Assembly: GCA_963640685.1 (NCBI GenBank)
Contig: CAVIAA010000014.1
Span: 1-48,019, forward strand
DNA length: 48,019 nucleotides
DNA from: SFEL01 sp963640685
GTDB lineage: Bacteria; Bacillota; Clostridia; Christensenellales; CAG-138
Direction: 5' to 3'
Below, one piece after another: positions 29,221-38,350 of this stretch; position 1 is the stretch's first letter; every line of letters starts with the position of its first letter. A program made the translations under genes and the position numbers. The notes under the pieces are model-generated. The model had not been told where the DNA came from, made no database searches, and saw only the letters and a list, made by a program, of their open reading frames with translations.

Positions 29221-31749
29221 TTATCGTTCGATCTGCTCCATCGTATAGGCCTCGATCATATCTCCCTCGCGGATATCGTTAAAGTTCTCAATGCCTATAC
29301 CGCACTCGTAGCCCGCTGCGACCTCCTTAGCATCGTCCTTAAAGCGCTTGAGTGAGCCTATCTTGCCGTCGTGCAGCACTATGCCGCCGCGAACGACGCG
29401 CACCTGCGCGGAGCGGGTGATCTTGCCGTCCTTTACATATGCACCTGCAATGGTTCCGACGCCGGATACCTTAAAGGTATTGCGTACCTCGGCGCTGCCT
29501 AGTGCGACCTCTTTATATACGGGGGCAAACAGACCCTTCATGGCGTTTTCAACGTCCTCTATGACGTTGTATATTACGTTATATGTGCGCACATCGACCT
29601 TTTCGCGCTCTGCGGCTTCCCTTGCCGCAGCATCCGGGCGCACGTTAAAGCCTACTACAAGTGCGTTGGAGGCAGAGGCGAATACTATATCCGAGCCGGT
29701 TATCGCGCCTACGCCGCCGTGTATGCAATGCACCCTTACCTCGTCGTTAGAGAGCTTCTCCAGCGCCTGCTTTATGGCCTCAACGGTACCCTGAACATCT
29801 GCCTTTACTATAATGTTCAGATCCTTTACGTTGCCGGCCTCTATCTGGCTGAACAGATCGTCCAGCGACACCTTGGACATGTTGCGTATCTGCTCCGCCT
29901 TTATCCTGTCGCGGCGCTCCTCTGCGACCTGACGGGACAGCTTATCTACCTCCGCAACGTTCATCACATCGCCCGCAGAGGGCACCTCGCCAAAGCCCAG
30001 CACCTCGACCGGCTGGCTCGGGCCCGCAGTGGATACCCTGCGTCCCTTGTCGTCCATCATCGCGCGAACGCGGCCGAATGCGGTTCCCGCCACTATCGGG
30101 TCGCCGACCTTCAGCGTGCCGTTCTGCACCAGCACCGTTGCAACAGGGCCGCGTCCCTTGTCCAGCTCCGCCTCGATTATGGTGCCCTTTGCCGCCCTGT
30201 CCGGGTTGGCCTTAAGCTCCAGAACATCCGCCTGCAGCAGCACCATTTCAAGCAGCGTATCGAGATTTATGCGCTTCTTTGCAGATACCGGAACACATAT
30301 GGTATCGCCGCCCCACTCCTCGGCAACGAGACCGTACTCTGTGAGCTGCTGTATTACCCTGTCCGGGTTGGCAGTGTCCTTGTCTATCTTGTTTATGGCA
30401 ACAATTATGGGGACATCTGCCGCCTTCGCGTGGTTTATCGCCTCAACGGTCTGCGGCATTATGCCATCATCCGCTGCAACGACCAGTATTACTATATCCG
30501 TGACCTGCGCGCCGCGGGCTCTCATTGAGGTGAACGCCTCATGACCCGGGGTGTCTATGAAGGTTATGGTGCGTCCCTTGCAGGAAACGGTGTATGCGCC
30601 TATGTGCTGGGTTATGCCGCCGGCCTCGCCCTCGGTTATGCTGCTCTCGCGGAAGGCATCCAGCAGCGAGGTCTTGCCGTGGTCAACGTGACCCATTATG
30701 GTAACCACCGGCGGGCGGGCAACGAGGTTCTCCTCGGCATCCGCCTCCTCCATGCTCTCGTTGAGCACATCCTCCGCAGTCTTTGCTATGTTGAGCTCGA
30801 TGTCGATGCCGTAGTCGGCCGCTATCAGAGAGCAGGTATCGTAATCGATCTCCTGGTTTATGGTAGCCATAATGCCGAGTATGAACAGCTTTTTGATGAT
30901 CTCCGCCGCCGGCTTGCCGATCTTTTCGGAAAGATCCTTGACGGTTATCGTCTCGGTGGTCAGCACCACCTTCTCGATTTTTACCGGCTCCGGCTTGTGC
31001 GCTGCCTGCTGCTTGCGCTTCTGCCTGCGGCCCATCGGGGTGTCATCGTCCCAGCCGCCTGCGGCTCTGGTGTTTTCTTTCATAATGGTCTTTTTATTCT
31101 TCGGCGCCTTGCGCTCGTCGTCTCTGGTCTGCGGCTTCTGTGCCCTGCTGTTCTTGCCCTGCTCCCTTCCCGCAGAAACTTGGGCATCCACCGTCCTTGC
31201 AGCAGGTCTCGGCTGGTAGCCTCCCTGTGCCGGCCTCTGCGGTCTGTCTGTGCGCTGCTGCGGGCGCTCCGTCCTCTGCTGCTGTCTGCCGTCCTCGCGG
31301 CGCTGCTGCCTGCTCTCAGGCCTCGGGTCCCTGCGCTCGTATGCAGGGCGCTGCTGAACCGACTGTGCCGGCTTCGGTTCCGGCTTTTTCTCCGCCTTTT
31401 GCTCGGGCTCGGCAGGCTTGACAGGCTCGCTCTTTGCCTTGGGCGCTTCAGCCGGCGCCTCGGGCGCCTTTTCCGGCTCGGCGGCCTTGGGCTCCGCCTC
31501 GTCATCGTCGCTCCCGATATGGTAGGCAAGATCGCCCTCGCTCGAAAGTACCTCGCGCAGCCTTTCGGCTCGCTCTCGCTCTATGCGCTCCTTTTCGGCG
31601 CGTTTTTCCTTATCTATAAGCTCACCTTCCGCCTTTTTGACCGACTGGAGCGCAGAGCTGAGGTCGCCCTGCATCTTTTTTACGCGCTCCAGCAGCTGCT
31701 TTGCCCGAGTTTCAAATTCGCGTGCGGAATCCATCGTCTTATTTGCCAT
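29221..31749 (-). CDS. infB: translation initiation factor IF-2
   Basis: 842 residues from the ATG at 31749, preceded by GGGGGG. The opening 17 codons of the longest frame lack a ribosome site. IF-2 brings initiator tRNA to the ribosome with GTP. Residues ~20-270 form a charged, low-complexity region rich in Glu/Lys/Ala/Pro/Arg. An IF2-N domain (VKDLSEKIGKPAAEIIKKLF) precedes the GTPase with G1 GHVDHGKTS (about 352), G3 DTPGHEAF and G4 NKID. Domains III-IV follow. A long coil after the start (MDSAREFETRAKQLLERVKK) is common in Clostridia. Confidence 0.97.
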   Translation of the reverse strand: MANKTMDSAREFETRAKQLLERVKKMQGDLSSALQSVKKAEGELIDKEKRAEKERIERERAERLREVLSSEGDLAYHIGSDDDEAEPKAAEPEKAPEAPAEAPKAKSEPVKPAEPEQKAEKKPEPKPAQSVQQRPAYERRDPRPESRQQRREDGRQQQRTERPQQRTDRPQRPAQGGYQPRPAARTVDAQVSAGREQGKNSRAQKPQTRDDERKAPKNKKTIMKENTRAAGGWDDDTPMGRRQKRKQQAAHKPEPVKIEKVVLTTETITVKDLSEKIGKPAAEIIKKLFILGIMATINQEIDYDTCSLIAADYGIDIELNIAKTAEDVLNESMEEADAEENLVARPPVVTIMGHVDHGKTSLLDAFRESSITEGEAGGITQHIGAYTVSCKGRTITFIDTPGHEAFTSMRARGAQVTDIVILVVAADDGIMPQTVEAINHAKAADVPIIVAINKIDKDTANPDRVIQQLTEYGLVAEEWGGDTICVPVSAKKRINLDTLLEMVLLQADVLELKANPDRAAKGTIIEAELDKGRGPVATVLVQNGTLKVGDPIVAGTAFGRVRAMMDDKGRRVSTAGPSQPVEVLGFGEVPSAGDVMNVAEVDKLSRQVAEERRDRIKAEQIRNMSKVSLDDLFSQIEAGNVKDLNIIVKADVQGTVEAIKQALEKLSNDEVRVHCIHGGVGAITGSDIVFASASNALVVGFNVRPDAAAREAAEREKVDVRTYNVIYNVIEDVENAMKGLFAPVYKEVALGSAEVRNTFKVSGVGTIAGAYVKDGKITRSAQVRVVRGGIVLHDGKIGSLKRFKDDAKEVAAGYECGIGIENFNDIREGDMIEAYTMEQIER

Positions 31750-31768
31750 AGATATTCCCCCCCGGTTG

Positions 31769-32077
31769 TTACTTTTGCTGTGAGGCTCTATATGCCTCAT
31801 CTATCATGCGGGCAAACCCCGCATCCTTTACCGCAGCTATCATGCGGTTTTCCTTGCCTATCGCTTTGCCCAGCTCCTCTACATAAACGCAGGGTATGCC
31901 GGCTCTTTCGCACAGCCCCTCATACCGTTCCCTTGTTGCGGCGGATACGCCGCTGTCCAGCGCTACGAGCATCGCCCTCCTGTCCTTGACCGCTCTTTCT
32001 GCGGCAAAGTCGCCGGATATGCACTTACCCGCCTTTGCGCAGAAGCCCAGCGCGGTGCGGAGCCTGTCGTTACTCAT
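31769..32077 (-). CDS. L7Ae/YlxQ-type putative RNA-binding protein
   Basis: 102 residues. The L7Ae/L30e fold is recognised from RTALGFCAKAGKCISGDFAA and the conserved CERAGIPC-VYVEELGKAIGKE; such proteins bind kink-turn RNA. It is the ylxQ gene of the nusA-ylxR-ylxQ-infB cluster and overlaps the ylxR stop by 8 bases. Function in Firmicutes is unclear. Confidence 0.88.
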   Translation of the reverse strand: MSNDRLRTALGFCAKAGKCISGDFAAERAVKDRRAMLVALDSGVSAATRERYEGLCERAGIPCVYVEELGKAIGKENRMIAAVKDAGFARMIDEAYRASQQK

Positions 32078-32336
32078 TGCCTATCTCCAAGGAAAGTCTT
32101 TCGAATACCTCGTCCGCTATCCCGTGCTCAAGCGCTCTTTCCAGTGCCTTTATTTTGCGAGCCTTGTTCAAGCACCCGATGCTTTGGCAGATGTAAGCGC
32201 CGCGCCCCTGCGCCTTCCCGGTTCTATCAACGCTTATCTCGCCCTCGGGCGAGCGCACTATGCGTATAAGCTCCTTTTTGGGTTTCATCTCGCGGCAGCC
32301 AACACACATCCTCATGGGTATCTTCTTAGCGGGCAT
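32070..32336 (-). CDS. YlxR (RnpM) RNA-binding protein
   Basis: 88 residues. The DUF448/YlxR family: IPMRMCVGCREMKPKKEL, the RIVRSPEGEISVD strand, and GRGAYICQSIGCLNKA. It is reported to bind and modulate RNase P in Bacillus. Standard place directly after nusA, 17 bases from its stop, with GGAGG as ribosome site. Confidence 0.92.
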   Translation of the reverse strand: MPAKKIPMRMCVGCREMKPKKELIRIVRSPEGEISVDRTGKAQGRGAYICQSIGCLNKARKIKALERALEHGIADEVFERLSLEIGNE

Positions 32337-32353
32337 CCTCTTTCCTCCGAAAA

Positions 32354-33448
32354 CTACTCTTCAAGGCTCCCCTCGTTCTCCTCTGCGGCGTCGGCATTGG
32401 ATATATCCATATCCTCCTCCGCCTGGCTCTGGCTCTTTATGTCTATCTTCCATCCGGTCAGCTTTGCCGCAAGGCGAACGTTTTGTCCCTCCTTGCCTAT
32501 TGCAAGAGAAAGCTGATTATCCGGCACTATGACCTTTGCGGCCTTTTCAGCCTCGTTGATGTACACCATCATGACCCTTGCGGGGCTGAGCGACTTTGCT
32601 ATATATACGGCGGGATCCGAATCCCACTCGATTATATCTATCTTCTCGTTGTGAAGCTCATTCACTATGCGCTCCACCCTTATGCCCTTCTGGCCTACGC
32701 AGGCACCTACGGCATCCACCTGCTGGTCGGATGAGCACACCGCAACCTTGGTGCGGGAGCCTGCCTCGCGGGCTATGGACTTTATCTGCACTATGCCGGT
32801 CTGTATTTCCGGCACCTCAAGCTCAAACAGCCTCTTTACAAGACCCGGATGAGTTCTCGAAACTATTACCTGCGGCCCCTTGTTGGTTTTGCGCACCTCA
32901 AGCACGTATACCTTCAGCCTGTCGCTCGTGTTGTAGGTCTCGCCCGCTATCGTCTCGGAGACGGCAAGGAAGCCGTCCGTCTTGCCCAGCTCTACGTATA
33001 TCCCGTTCTTCTCCGCGCGCTGAACTATGGCGGTGAGAACCTCGTTCTCCTTCTCGGAAAACTCATCGTATACCGCGCCGCGCTCCGCCTCGCGTATGCG
33101 CTGCACGACCACCTGCTTTGCTGTCTGTGCGGCTATTCGGCCGAACTTTCTGGGGTCTACCTCTTCCTCCAGCACATCGCCGACCTCGTAGAGCACGTTG
33201 ACCTTCCTTGCCTCGGCAAGGGACACCTCGGTATACGGGTTTTCAACGGTTTCAACGACGGTTTTTGAAGCATACATCTGAACCTCGCCCGTTTCCCTAT
33301 CCACCATTGCGCGCACGTTGCCAACGTTGCCGTAGTTGCGCTTGTACGCCGCTATAAGGGCAGACTCAAATGCGTCTATCAGTACGTCCTTGTTTATTCC
33401 GCGTTCTTTTTCTATTGCGTTCAGTGCCTCTATAAATTCGGCGTTCAT
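32354..33448 (-). CDS. nusA: transcription factor NusA
   Basis: 364 residues, the Firmicutes length without the acidic repeats of enterobacteria. NusA binds RNA polymerase and RNA to control pausing, termination and antitermination. An N-terminal domain (~1-125), an S1 domain (~135-200, AERGAVYDEFSEKENEVLT), and two KH domains (~200-345, GACVGQKGIRVERIVNELHN and DNQLSLAIGKEGQNVRLAAK) are visible. The start overlaps rimP as ATGA. Confidence 0.97.
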   Translation of the reverse strand: MNAEFIEALNAIEKERGINKDVLIDAFESALIAAYKRNYGNVGNVRAMVDRETGEVQMYASKTVVETVENPYTEVSLAEARKVNVLYEVGDVLEEEVDPRKFGRIAAQTAKQVVVQRIREAERGAVYDEFSEKENEVLTAIVQRAEKNGIYVELGKTDGFLAVSETIAGETYNTSDRLKVYVLEVRKTNKGPQVIVSRTHPGLVKRLFELEVPEIQTGIVQIKSIAREAGSRTKVAVCSSDQQVDAVGACVGQKGIRVERIVNELHNEKIDIIEWDSDPAVYIAKSLSPARVMMVYINEAEKAAKVIVPDNQLSLAIGKEGQNVRLAAKLTGWKIDIKSQSQAEEDMDISNADAAEENEGSLEE

Positions 33449-33978
33449 CTCTCATTATCCCCTTCTGTCTCTATATTCTCAAAATCCGCTTCTAATTCCT
33501 TAAGGTTCTTTTCCAGCGCCTTAAAGTCTATATACGGCTGCACCTTGGAGGCGTCCCTTTTCTCAAAGGTCATATCCCCGCCCGCCGTGGCTATGGTAAA
33601 GGAATCCTCGGTATATGAAGTAAGCTCGCCGGTGTATTCCTTTTTGCCGTTTATCGGAGCATACAGCCTTACGGTTATCAGCTTGCCCATATTGCGCCGG
33701 TAATCCCGCTCCTTTTTGAGCGGCCTGTCTATGCCTATGGAGGATACGCTGAGGTAGTAGGCTTGCTCGATAGGGTCTGCCTCATCCAGCACCGGATCCA
33801 CCGCTCGGCTCACCGCCTCGCAGTCGTCTATGGTAACGCTGCTGCCGTCCGCGTGCTCGATGTACAGCGTCAGCACCCAGTTCCCCTGCTCCTTTTGGAA
33901 CTCTACCTCATCCAGCTCGTAGCCCATGCCGGAGACCACCGGCCTCAGCAGGGCATCCACTTTTTCGGTGGTCTTCAT
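33445..33978 (-). CDS. rimP: ribosome maturation factor RimP
   Basis: 177 residues. RimP aids 30S subunit maturation. VVSGMGYELDEVEFQKEQGN, YIEHADGSSVTIDDCEAVSR and GIDRPLKKERDYRRNMGKL match the family, with an Sm-like fold in the second half. Start codon follows GGAGG. First gene of the rimP-nusA operon; ATGA overlap with nusA. About 160 bases separate it from the polC stop. Confidence 0.95.
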   Translation of the reverse strand: MKTTEKVDALLRPVVSGMGYELDEVEFQKEQGNWVLTLYIEHADGSSVTIDDCEAVSRAVDPVLDEADPIEQAYYLSVSSIGIDRPLKKERDYRRNMGKLITVRLYAPINGKKEYTGELTSYTEDSFTIATAGGDMTFEKRDASKVQPYIDFKALEKNLKELEADFENIETEGDNER

Positions 33979-34078
33979 TTCGTCCCTCCGCTACTCAAAA
34001 CAAAAGAGCAGGACGCGCCCACTCTTACCCTGAAACAAAAATACGGCTAATTGCCATATCGCAACGATAAAAGCATAC

Positions 34079-34132
34079 CATATGCGGCGCTTTATTGCAA
34101 GCATATTATTGCCGGCACCGGCGCCGCATATG
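34079..34132. other. 12-bp inverted repeat between polC and rimP
   Basis: CATATGCGGCGC and GCGCCGCATATG form a perfect 12-bp stem with a 30-base loop that itself contains GCCGG-CA-CCGGC. On the plus strand six Ts follow, on the minus strand only a T-poor TGCTTTTA. Probably a terminator of polC or a leader element of rimP-nusA; a plus-strand role has no gene to serve. Confidence 0.5.
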
Positions 34133-34138
34133 AGTTTT

Positions 34139-37100
34139 TTAAAACAGCGTCAGCTGATCCGTCTCCGGCAGCCCGTCGAGGCAGCCCGCCTCCTGCAGTG
34201 CCTTTATCACGGCGGAGTTTGCCCCCGTCCGCGCCTGAAAGTTCTCTATCGAGGTATATTTGCCACCCTTCGTGCCCTCCGCAATGCCTACGGCGGCGTT
34301 TGTGCCCACCCCGGCAACCGAGGAAAACGGCGGTCTTATCCTTCCGTCCTCTATCACAAACCGGCTCGCCTTTGATTTATAAAGGTCGACCGGAAGGAGC
34401 TCTATCCCTCTTTTGTTCATTTCAAACACGACCTCGAGTATGGTCAACAGGTCCTCCTCTTTTTTGTCCGCATCGTTGCCCTTTTTCTTTATGGCGTTTA
34501 TGTTTGCAAGCACCCTCTGCGCGCCACCCTCCGCCTTGGAAATATCAAAGGCATCCGCACGGACGGTATAATACACCGAATAAAAGGCCAGCGGCAAATG
34601 CACCTTATAGTACGCTACTCTAAAGGCCATCATAACATAGGCCGCGGCGTGCGCCCTCGGGAACATATACTTTATCTTTTTGCAGGAATCTATGAACCAC
34701 TGCGGCGTGTCTATGGAGTGCATGTGCTCCTCCATCTCCGGCGTGACCCCCCTGCCCTTGCGGACGCTCTCCATAGTCTTAAACGACATTGACGGGTCGC
34801 CGCCGCGCAGTATGAGGTAGTTCATTATGTCGTCTCGCGTGCATATTACCTGAGACAGGGTCGCGGTGCCGCTGAGCACCAGATCCTGCGCGTTGCCCAG
34901 CCAAACGTCCGTGCCGTGGGAAAGGCCGGATATTCTGACCAGCTCCTCCATCGTGGTCGGGCGGGTATCCTTGAGCATCTGTCTTACAAAGGTCGTGCCA
35001 AATTCGGGTATCGCGATACTGCCCACGTCGCAGTCCAGCTCCTCCAGCGTCACGCCGAGCGGCTCGCTGGTTCGGAATATCTTCATCGTTTCGGGGTCGT
35101 CCAGCGGTATGGTCTGCGGATCCAGCCCGGTTATGTCCTTGAGCATTTTCAATACCGTCGGGTCATCGTGGCCGAGTATATCCAGCTTTACCAGCCTGTC
35201 GTCCATGGCGTGGAAGTCGAAATGGGTGGTTATGGTATCTCCCTCGCTTCTATCCGCCGGGTACTGCACCGGAGTAAACTCCATTATGTCGTTTTCTTTC
35301 GGAACTATGACTATGCCGCCCGGGTGCTGCCCCGTGGTCTTTTTAACGCCGGCACAGCCCTGAACCATCCTGTCCATCTCGTCCTTGCTGGCGTTTATCC
35401 CGTTCGCCTCGCAGTAGGAGCGCACGTAGCCGTATGCTATTTTATCTTTTACGCCGGATATTGTCCCTGCGCGGAAGGCGTGCCCCTCGCCAAACATCAC
35501 CTCGACGTATTTATGCGCCACGGGCTGATAGTCGCCCGAAAAATTGAGGTCGATATCCGGCGTTTTGTCCCCCTTGAAGCCCAAGAACACCTCGAAAGGG
35601 ATCTCATACCCCAGCTTTTTGTTTTTTGTGCCGCAAACGGGGCAGTTCTTATCCGGCATATCCACGCCGCAGGCATATTTCGTGCGGTCCACGTCAAAGT
35701 CGCTGTGGCGGCAGCTTGGGCAGACATAGTGCGGCTGAAGCGCGTTCACCTCGGTTATGCCCGCCATATTTGCAACAAAGGAGGAGCCGACGGAGCCCCT
35801 CGAGCCAACAAGGTAGCCGTCGCTGTTTGACTTATGCACGAGCCGCTGCGCCATGAGGTACAGCGAGGAATAGCCGTTGCCGATTATGGAGCTGAGCTCC
35901 CTGTCCAGCCTTTTCTGAACCACCTCAGGCAGCTCGTCGCCGTATATCTCATGCGCCTTTTTCAGCGCCATATCCTTAAGCTCGTCGTTTGCCCCGGGGA
36001 AGGTCGGCGCATACGTGCCCTTTTCGGAAAGGAACGCCTTCATTCTGTCGCAGCTGTCCGCTATCGCATTCGGGTTGGTGACGACGACCTCCATAGCCTT
36101 TTCCTCGCCAAGGTAGGAAAACTCCTCCAGCATTTCCTCTGTGGTCTTAAAGTACAGCGGCGCCTGCTCCTCGGCGTCCTCAAAGCCCCTCGCGTGCATG
36201 ATTATGCTGCGGAAAAGGGCATCGTCCGGCTCCAGAAAATGAACGTCTCCCGTCGCAACAACGGGCTTATTCATCATTTCGCCGAGGTGCACTATCCTGC
36301 GGTTGAGGTCCCGCAGCCCCTCCTCGTCCTTTATGGTGCCGTTGCGCATCAAAAATGCGTTGTTGCCTATCGGCTGTATTTCAAGGAAGTCGTACATATC
36401 CGCTATGGACATGAGCTGCTCGTCGCTTTCGTCCCTCAGCACCGCGCGGAAAAGCTCGCCCGCCTCGCAGGCAGAGCCCACGATGAGCCCCTCGCGGTGC
36501 ATATTGAGCAGGCTCCTCGGTATCTGCGGCACCTTTCTCAGGTGCTCAAGGTGAGCATACGACACGAGGCGGTAGAGATTCATGAGTCCCTCGTGGTTTT
36601 TTGCGATTATGATTATATGGTAAGTAAGCCTGCGCCCCTTGCCCTTTTCCTTCGGAACCGCATCTATCACCGGCAGCTTTTTAACGTCCTTTGCAGTCAT
36701 CTCGTCCAGCTCTGCCCGCATTATCCCAGCAACGGCTCTCGCCCTGTCCATAGCCCTGCTGCCGTATTCAACGCCCAGCGCCTTTGCCGCAGCCTCGAGG
36801 CCGGTATCCTTGCATTCCCTGTGCAGATAATGGAACAGCATGGATGTGCTTATGCAGTGCGCATCCGGCTCGGTCCCAAAGTGCTGCATATGCAGCCTGA
36901 GGTTGTTCAGCTCCGCAGGGTCGTGAACTACCTTTACACCGCTGCCTATAAAGTCAAATATGCGGCTCAAGCCCTCGCGGAGCCCAACACCGCCGGAAAT
37001 TATCTCCCTGGTCAGCCCCGTTTCCTCCGCCATCGCCCCGGTAAAGGCGGCGCCGCTGTTTATGACGACGGATATACCCTCCTTCTCACCGTTTTCGTCA

Positions 37101-38347
37101 AAGCGGAGCGCGGCTATTTCGAATACGTCGTCCTCCTTTACGCCGGGATACGACACTGCGCCTATCGCGACGTATTCGCCCAGCCTGTCTATGAGCGTGC
37201 TGTCCGGCATCAGGTATCCCTCTACCCCCAGCAGCACCTTTATGTCCTTTCCGTCCTTCTTCAGCTTGTCCGCCTGTGCAACAGCATCCGGAAAGGCGTG
37301 CACCACGCCGTGATCCGTAATGGCCACGGCCTTATGACCCCAGCGGGCAGCGGTCTTTATCGCCTCTTTAACGTCCGTCAGGCCGTCCATACTGGACATC
37401 TTGGTGTGCAGGTGCAGCTCCACCCGCTTTTCCTCGGCGTTATCCGTCCGCACCTGCCTCGGCTCCCAGCCTATATCCCTCGGGAATATGCACATGCGGC
37501 GCAGCCACTGATCCATCATGTATTTGCCGGATACTATGAGTATGTCCTTCTTTTTCTGTATGCCGCTTATCGCCTCAACGACGCTGAGCTCGCTCTCCTC
37601 AAGAAACAGCTTGCACGGCAGTGTATTTGTGTGGTCGCTCACGGTAAATGTGGCTATCGTCCGCCCGCTCTTCTGCTTTGTGGTTTCGAGCGAGAGCACC
37701 TCTCCCTTTACCGTAACGTAGCCCATTGTCTCGTTCGCATCCCGCTGCGGTATAATGGATGATTTCCTTATTGGCTTGCCGTATATGACCTCCGCCCTGT
37801 CCGGCGTGGTCTTTTTCTTTTGCTCCGGCCTTTTTTGCGGCTGCTCCGGCGGCTTCTCCTCCTTAGGCAGCTCAAGCTCCATGTTTTCGCCGGCCGCTAT
37901 GGCTATATCCGTTTCCAGCCCAAACCTGTCGAGGTAATATGCCTTAACTGCTTCGCTGAATTTCGACTCTGAGGCCAGCTCGTATACCTGCTTTGGTATC
38001 GTTACCCTTATCATGCCCTCGCCATAGCTCCAAGCGGAGCTGTGTATCGCAGGGCGGCACATAGGCAGTATATCGCACCATGTTTTTTTCAGCGCGTCCA
38101 GCGTTGCCCCGTCGCACGAGGAAAGCAGCTGCGGCAGCTCGCCGCACTCCAGCCTGACCTTTGTCCGGCAGCCCGGCATAAGGCCGGAAAGCCCCCTCTC
38201 CAGCGCGGCTATGTTTTCCGCATCTGTGATATGTGAGCAGCTCACCCTTACGGTAAGCAGCTTTTCTCTTTTGTTCAGCCCCGCGTCGATTATTTCCCCG
38301 CCGCAAAGCCCGCACTTTTCAAACAGCGTTAAAAGCTCCTGATCCAT
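34139..38347 (-). CDS. polC: Gram-positive replicative DNA polymerase PolC, exonuclease motifs degraded
   Basis: 1402 residues, close to the usual ~1430. An OB-fold (about 205-300), a PHP domain (HLHTKMSSMDG at about 311; AITDHGVVHAF), a zinc-finger-like segment (CPSCRHSD...CPVCG), and the Pol III palm with PDIDLNFSGDYQP (about 929) are intact. Residues ~390-548, where the DnaQ-like proofreading exonuclease is inserted in PHP, are present but changed. The Exo I motif (DVETTG in relatives) reads AIGAVSYPG; the Exo II region reads VVHDPAELNN; the Exo III region reads YGSRAMDRAR. All three have lost their acidic residues. No frameshift is seen. The polymerase likely works without intrinsic proofreading, or with a separate exonuclease. 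Confidence 0.93.
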   Translation of the reverse strand: MDQELLTLFEKCGLCGGEIIDAGLNKREKLLTVRVSCSHITDAENIAALERGLSGLMPGCRTKVRLECGELPQLLSSCDGATLDALKKTWCDILPMCRPAIHSSAWSYGEGMIRVTIPKQVYELASESKFSEAVKAYYLDRFGLETDIAIAAGENMELELPKEEKPPEQPQKRPEQKKKTTPDRAEVIYGKPIRKSSIIPQRDANETMGYVTVKGEVLSLETTKQKSGRTIATFTVSDHTNTLPCKLFLEESELSVVEAISGIQKKKDILIVSGKYMMDQWLRRMCIFPRDIGWEPRQVRTDNAEEKRVELHLHTKMSSMDGLTDVKEAIKTAARWGHKAVAITDHGVVHAFPDAVAQADKLKKDGKDIKVLLGVEGYLMPDSTLIDRLGEYVAIGAVSYPGVKEDDVFEIAALRFDENGEKEGISVVINSGAAFTGAMAEETGLTREIISGGVGLREGLSRIFDFIGSGVKVVHDPAELNNLRLHMQHFGTEPDAHCISTSMLFHYLHRECKDTGLEAAAKALGVEYGSRAMDRARAVAGIMRAELDEMTAKDVKKLPVIDAVPKEKGKGRRLTYHIIIIAKNHEGLMNLYRLVSYAHLEHLRKVPQIPRSLLNMHREGLIVGSACEAGELFRAVLRDESDEQLMSIADMYDFLEIQPIGNNAFLMRNGTIKDEEGLRDLNRRIVHLGEMMNKPVVATGDVHFLEPDDALFRSIIMHARGFEDAEEQAPLYFKTTEEMLEEFSYLGEEKAMEVVVTNPNAIADSCDRMKAFLSEKGTYAPTFPGANDELKDMALKKAHEIYGDELPEVVQKRLDRELSSIIGNGYSSLYLMAQRLVHKSNSDGYLVGSRGSVGSSFVANMAGITEVNALQPHYVCPSCRHSDFDVDRTKYACGVDMPDKNCPVCGTKNKKLGYEIPFEVFLGFKGDKTPDIDLNFSGDYQPVAHKYVEVMFGEGHAFRAGTISGVKDKIAYGYVRSYCEANGINASKDEMDRMVQGCAGVKKTTGQHPGGIVIVPKENDIMEFTPVQYPADRSEGDTITTHFDFHAMDDRLVKLDILGHDDPTVLKMLKDITGLDPQTIPLDDPETMKIFRTSEPLGVTLEELDCDVGSIAIPEFGTTFVRQMLKDTRPTTMEELVRISGLSHGTDVWLGNAQDLVLSGTATLSQVICTRDDIMNYLILRGGDPSMSFKTMESVRKGRGVTPEMEEHMHSIDTPQWFIDSCKKIKYMFPRAHAAAYVMMAFRVAYYKVHLPLAFYSVYYTVRADAFDISKAEGGAQRVLANINAIKKKGNDADKKEEDLLTILEVVFEMNKRGIELLPVDLYKSKASRFVIEDGRIRPPFSSVAGVGTNAAVGIAEGTKGGKYTSIENFQARTGANSAVIKALQEAGCLDGLPETDQLTLF

Positions 38348-38350
38348 TTG

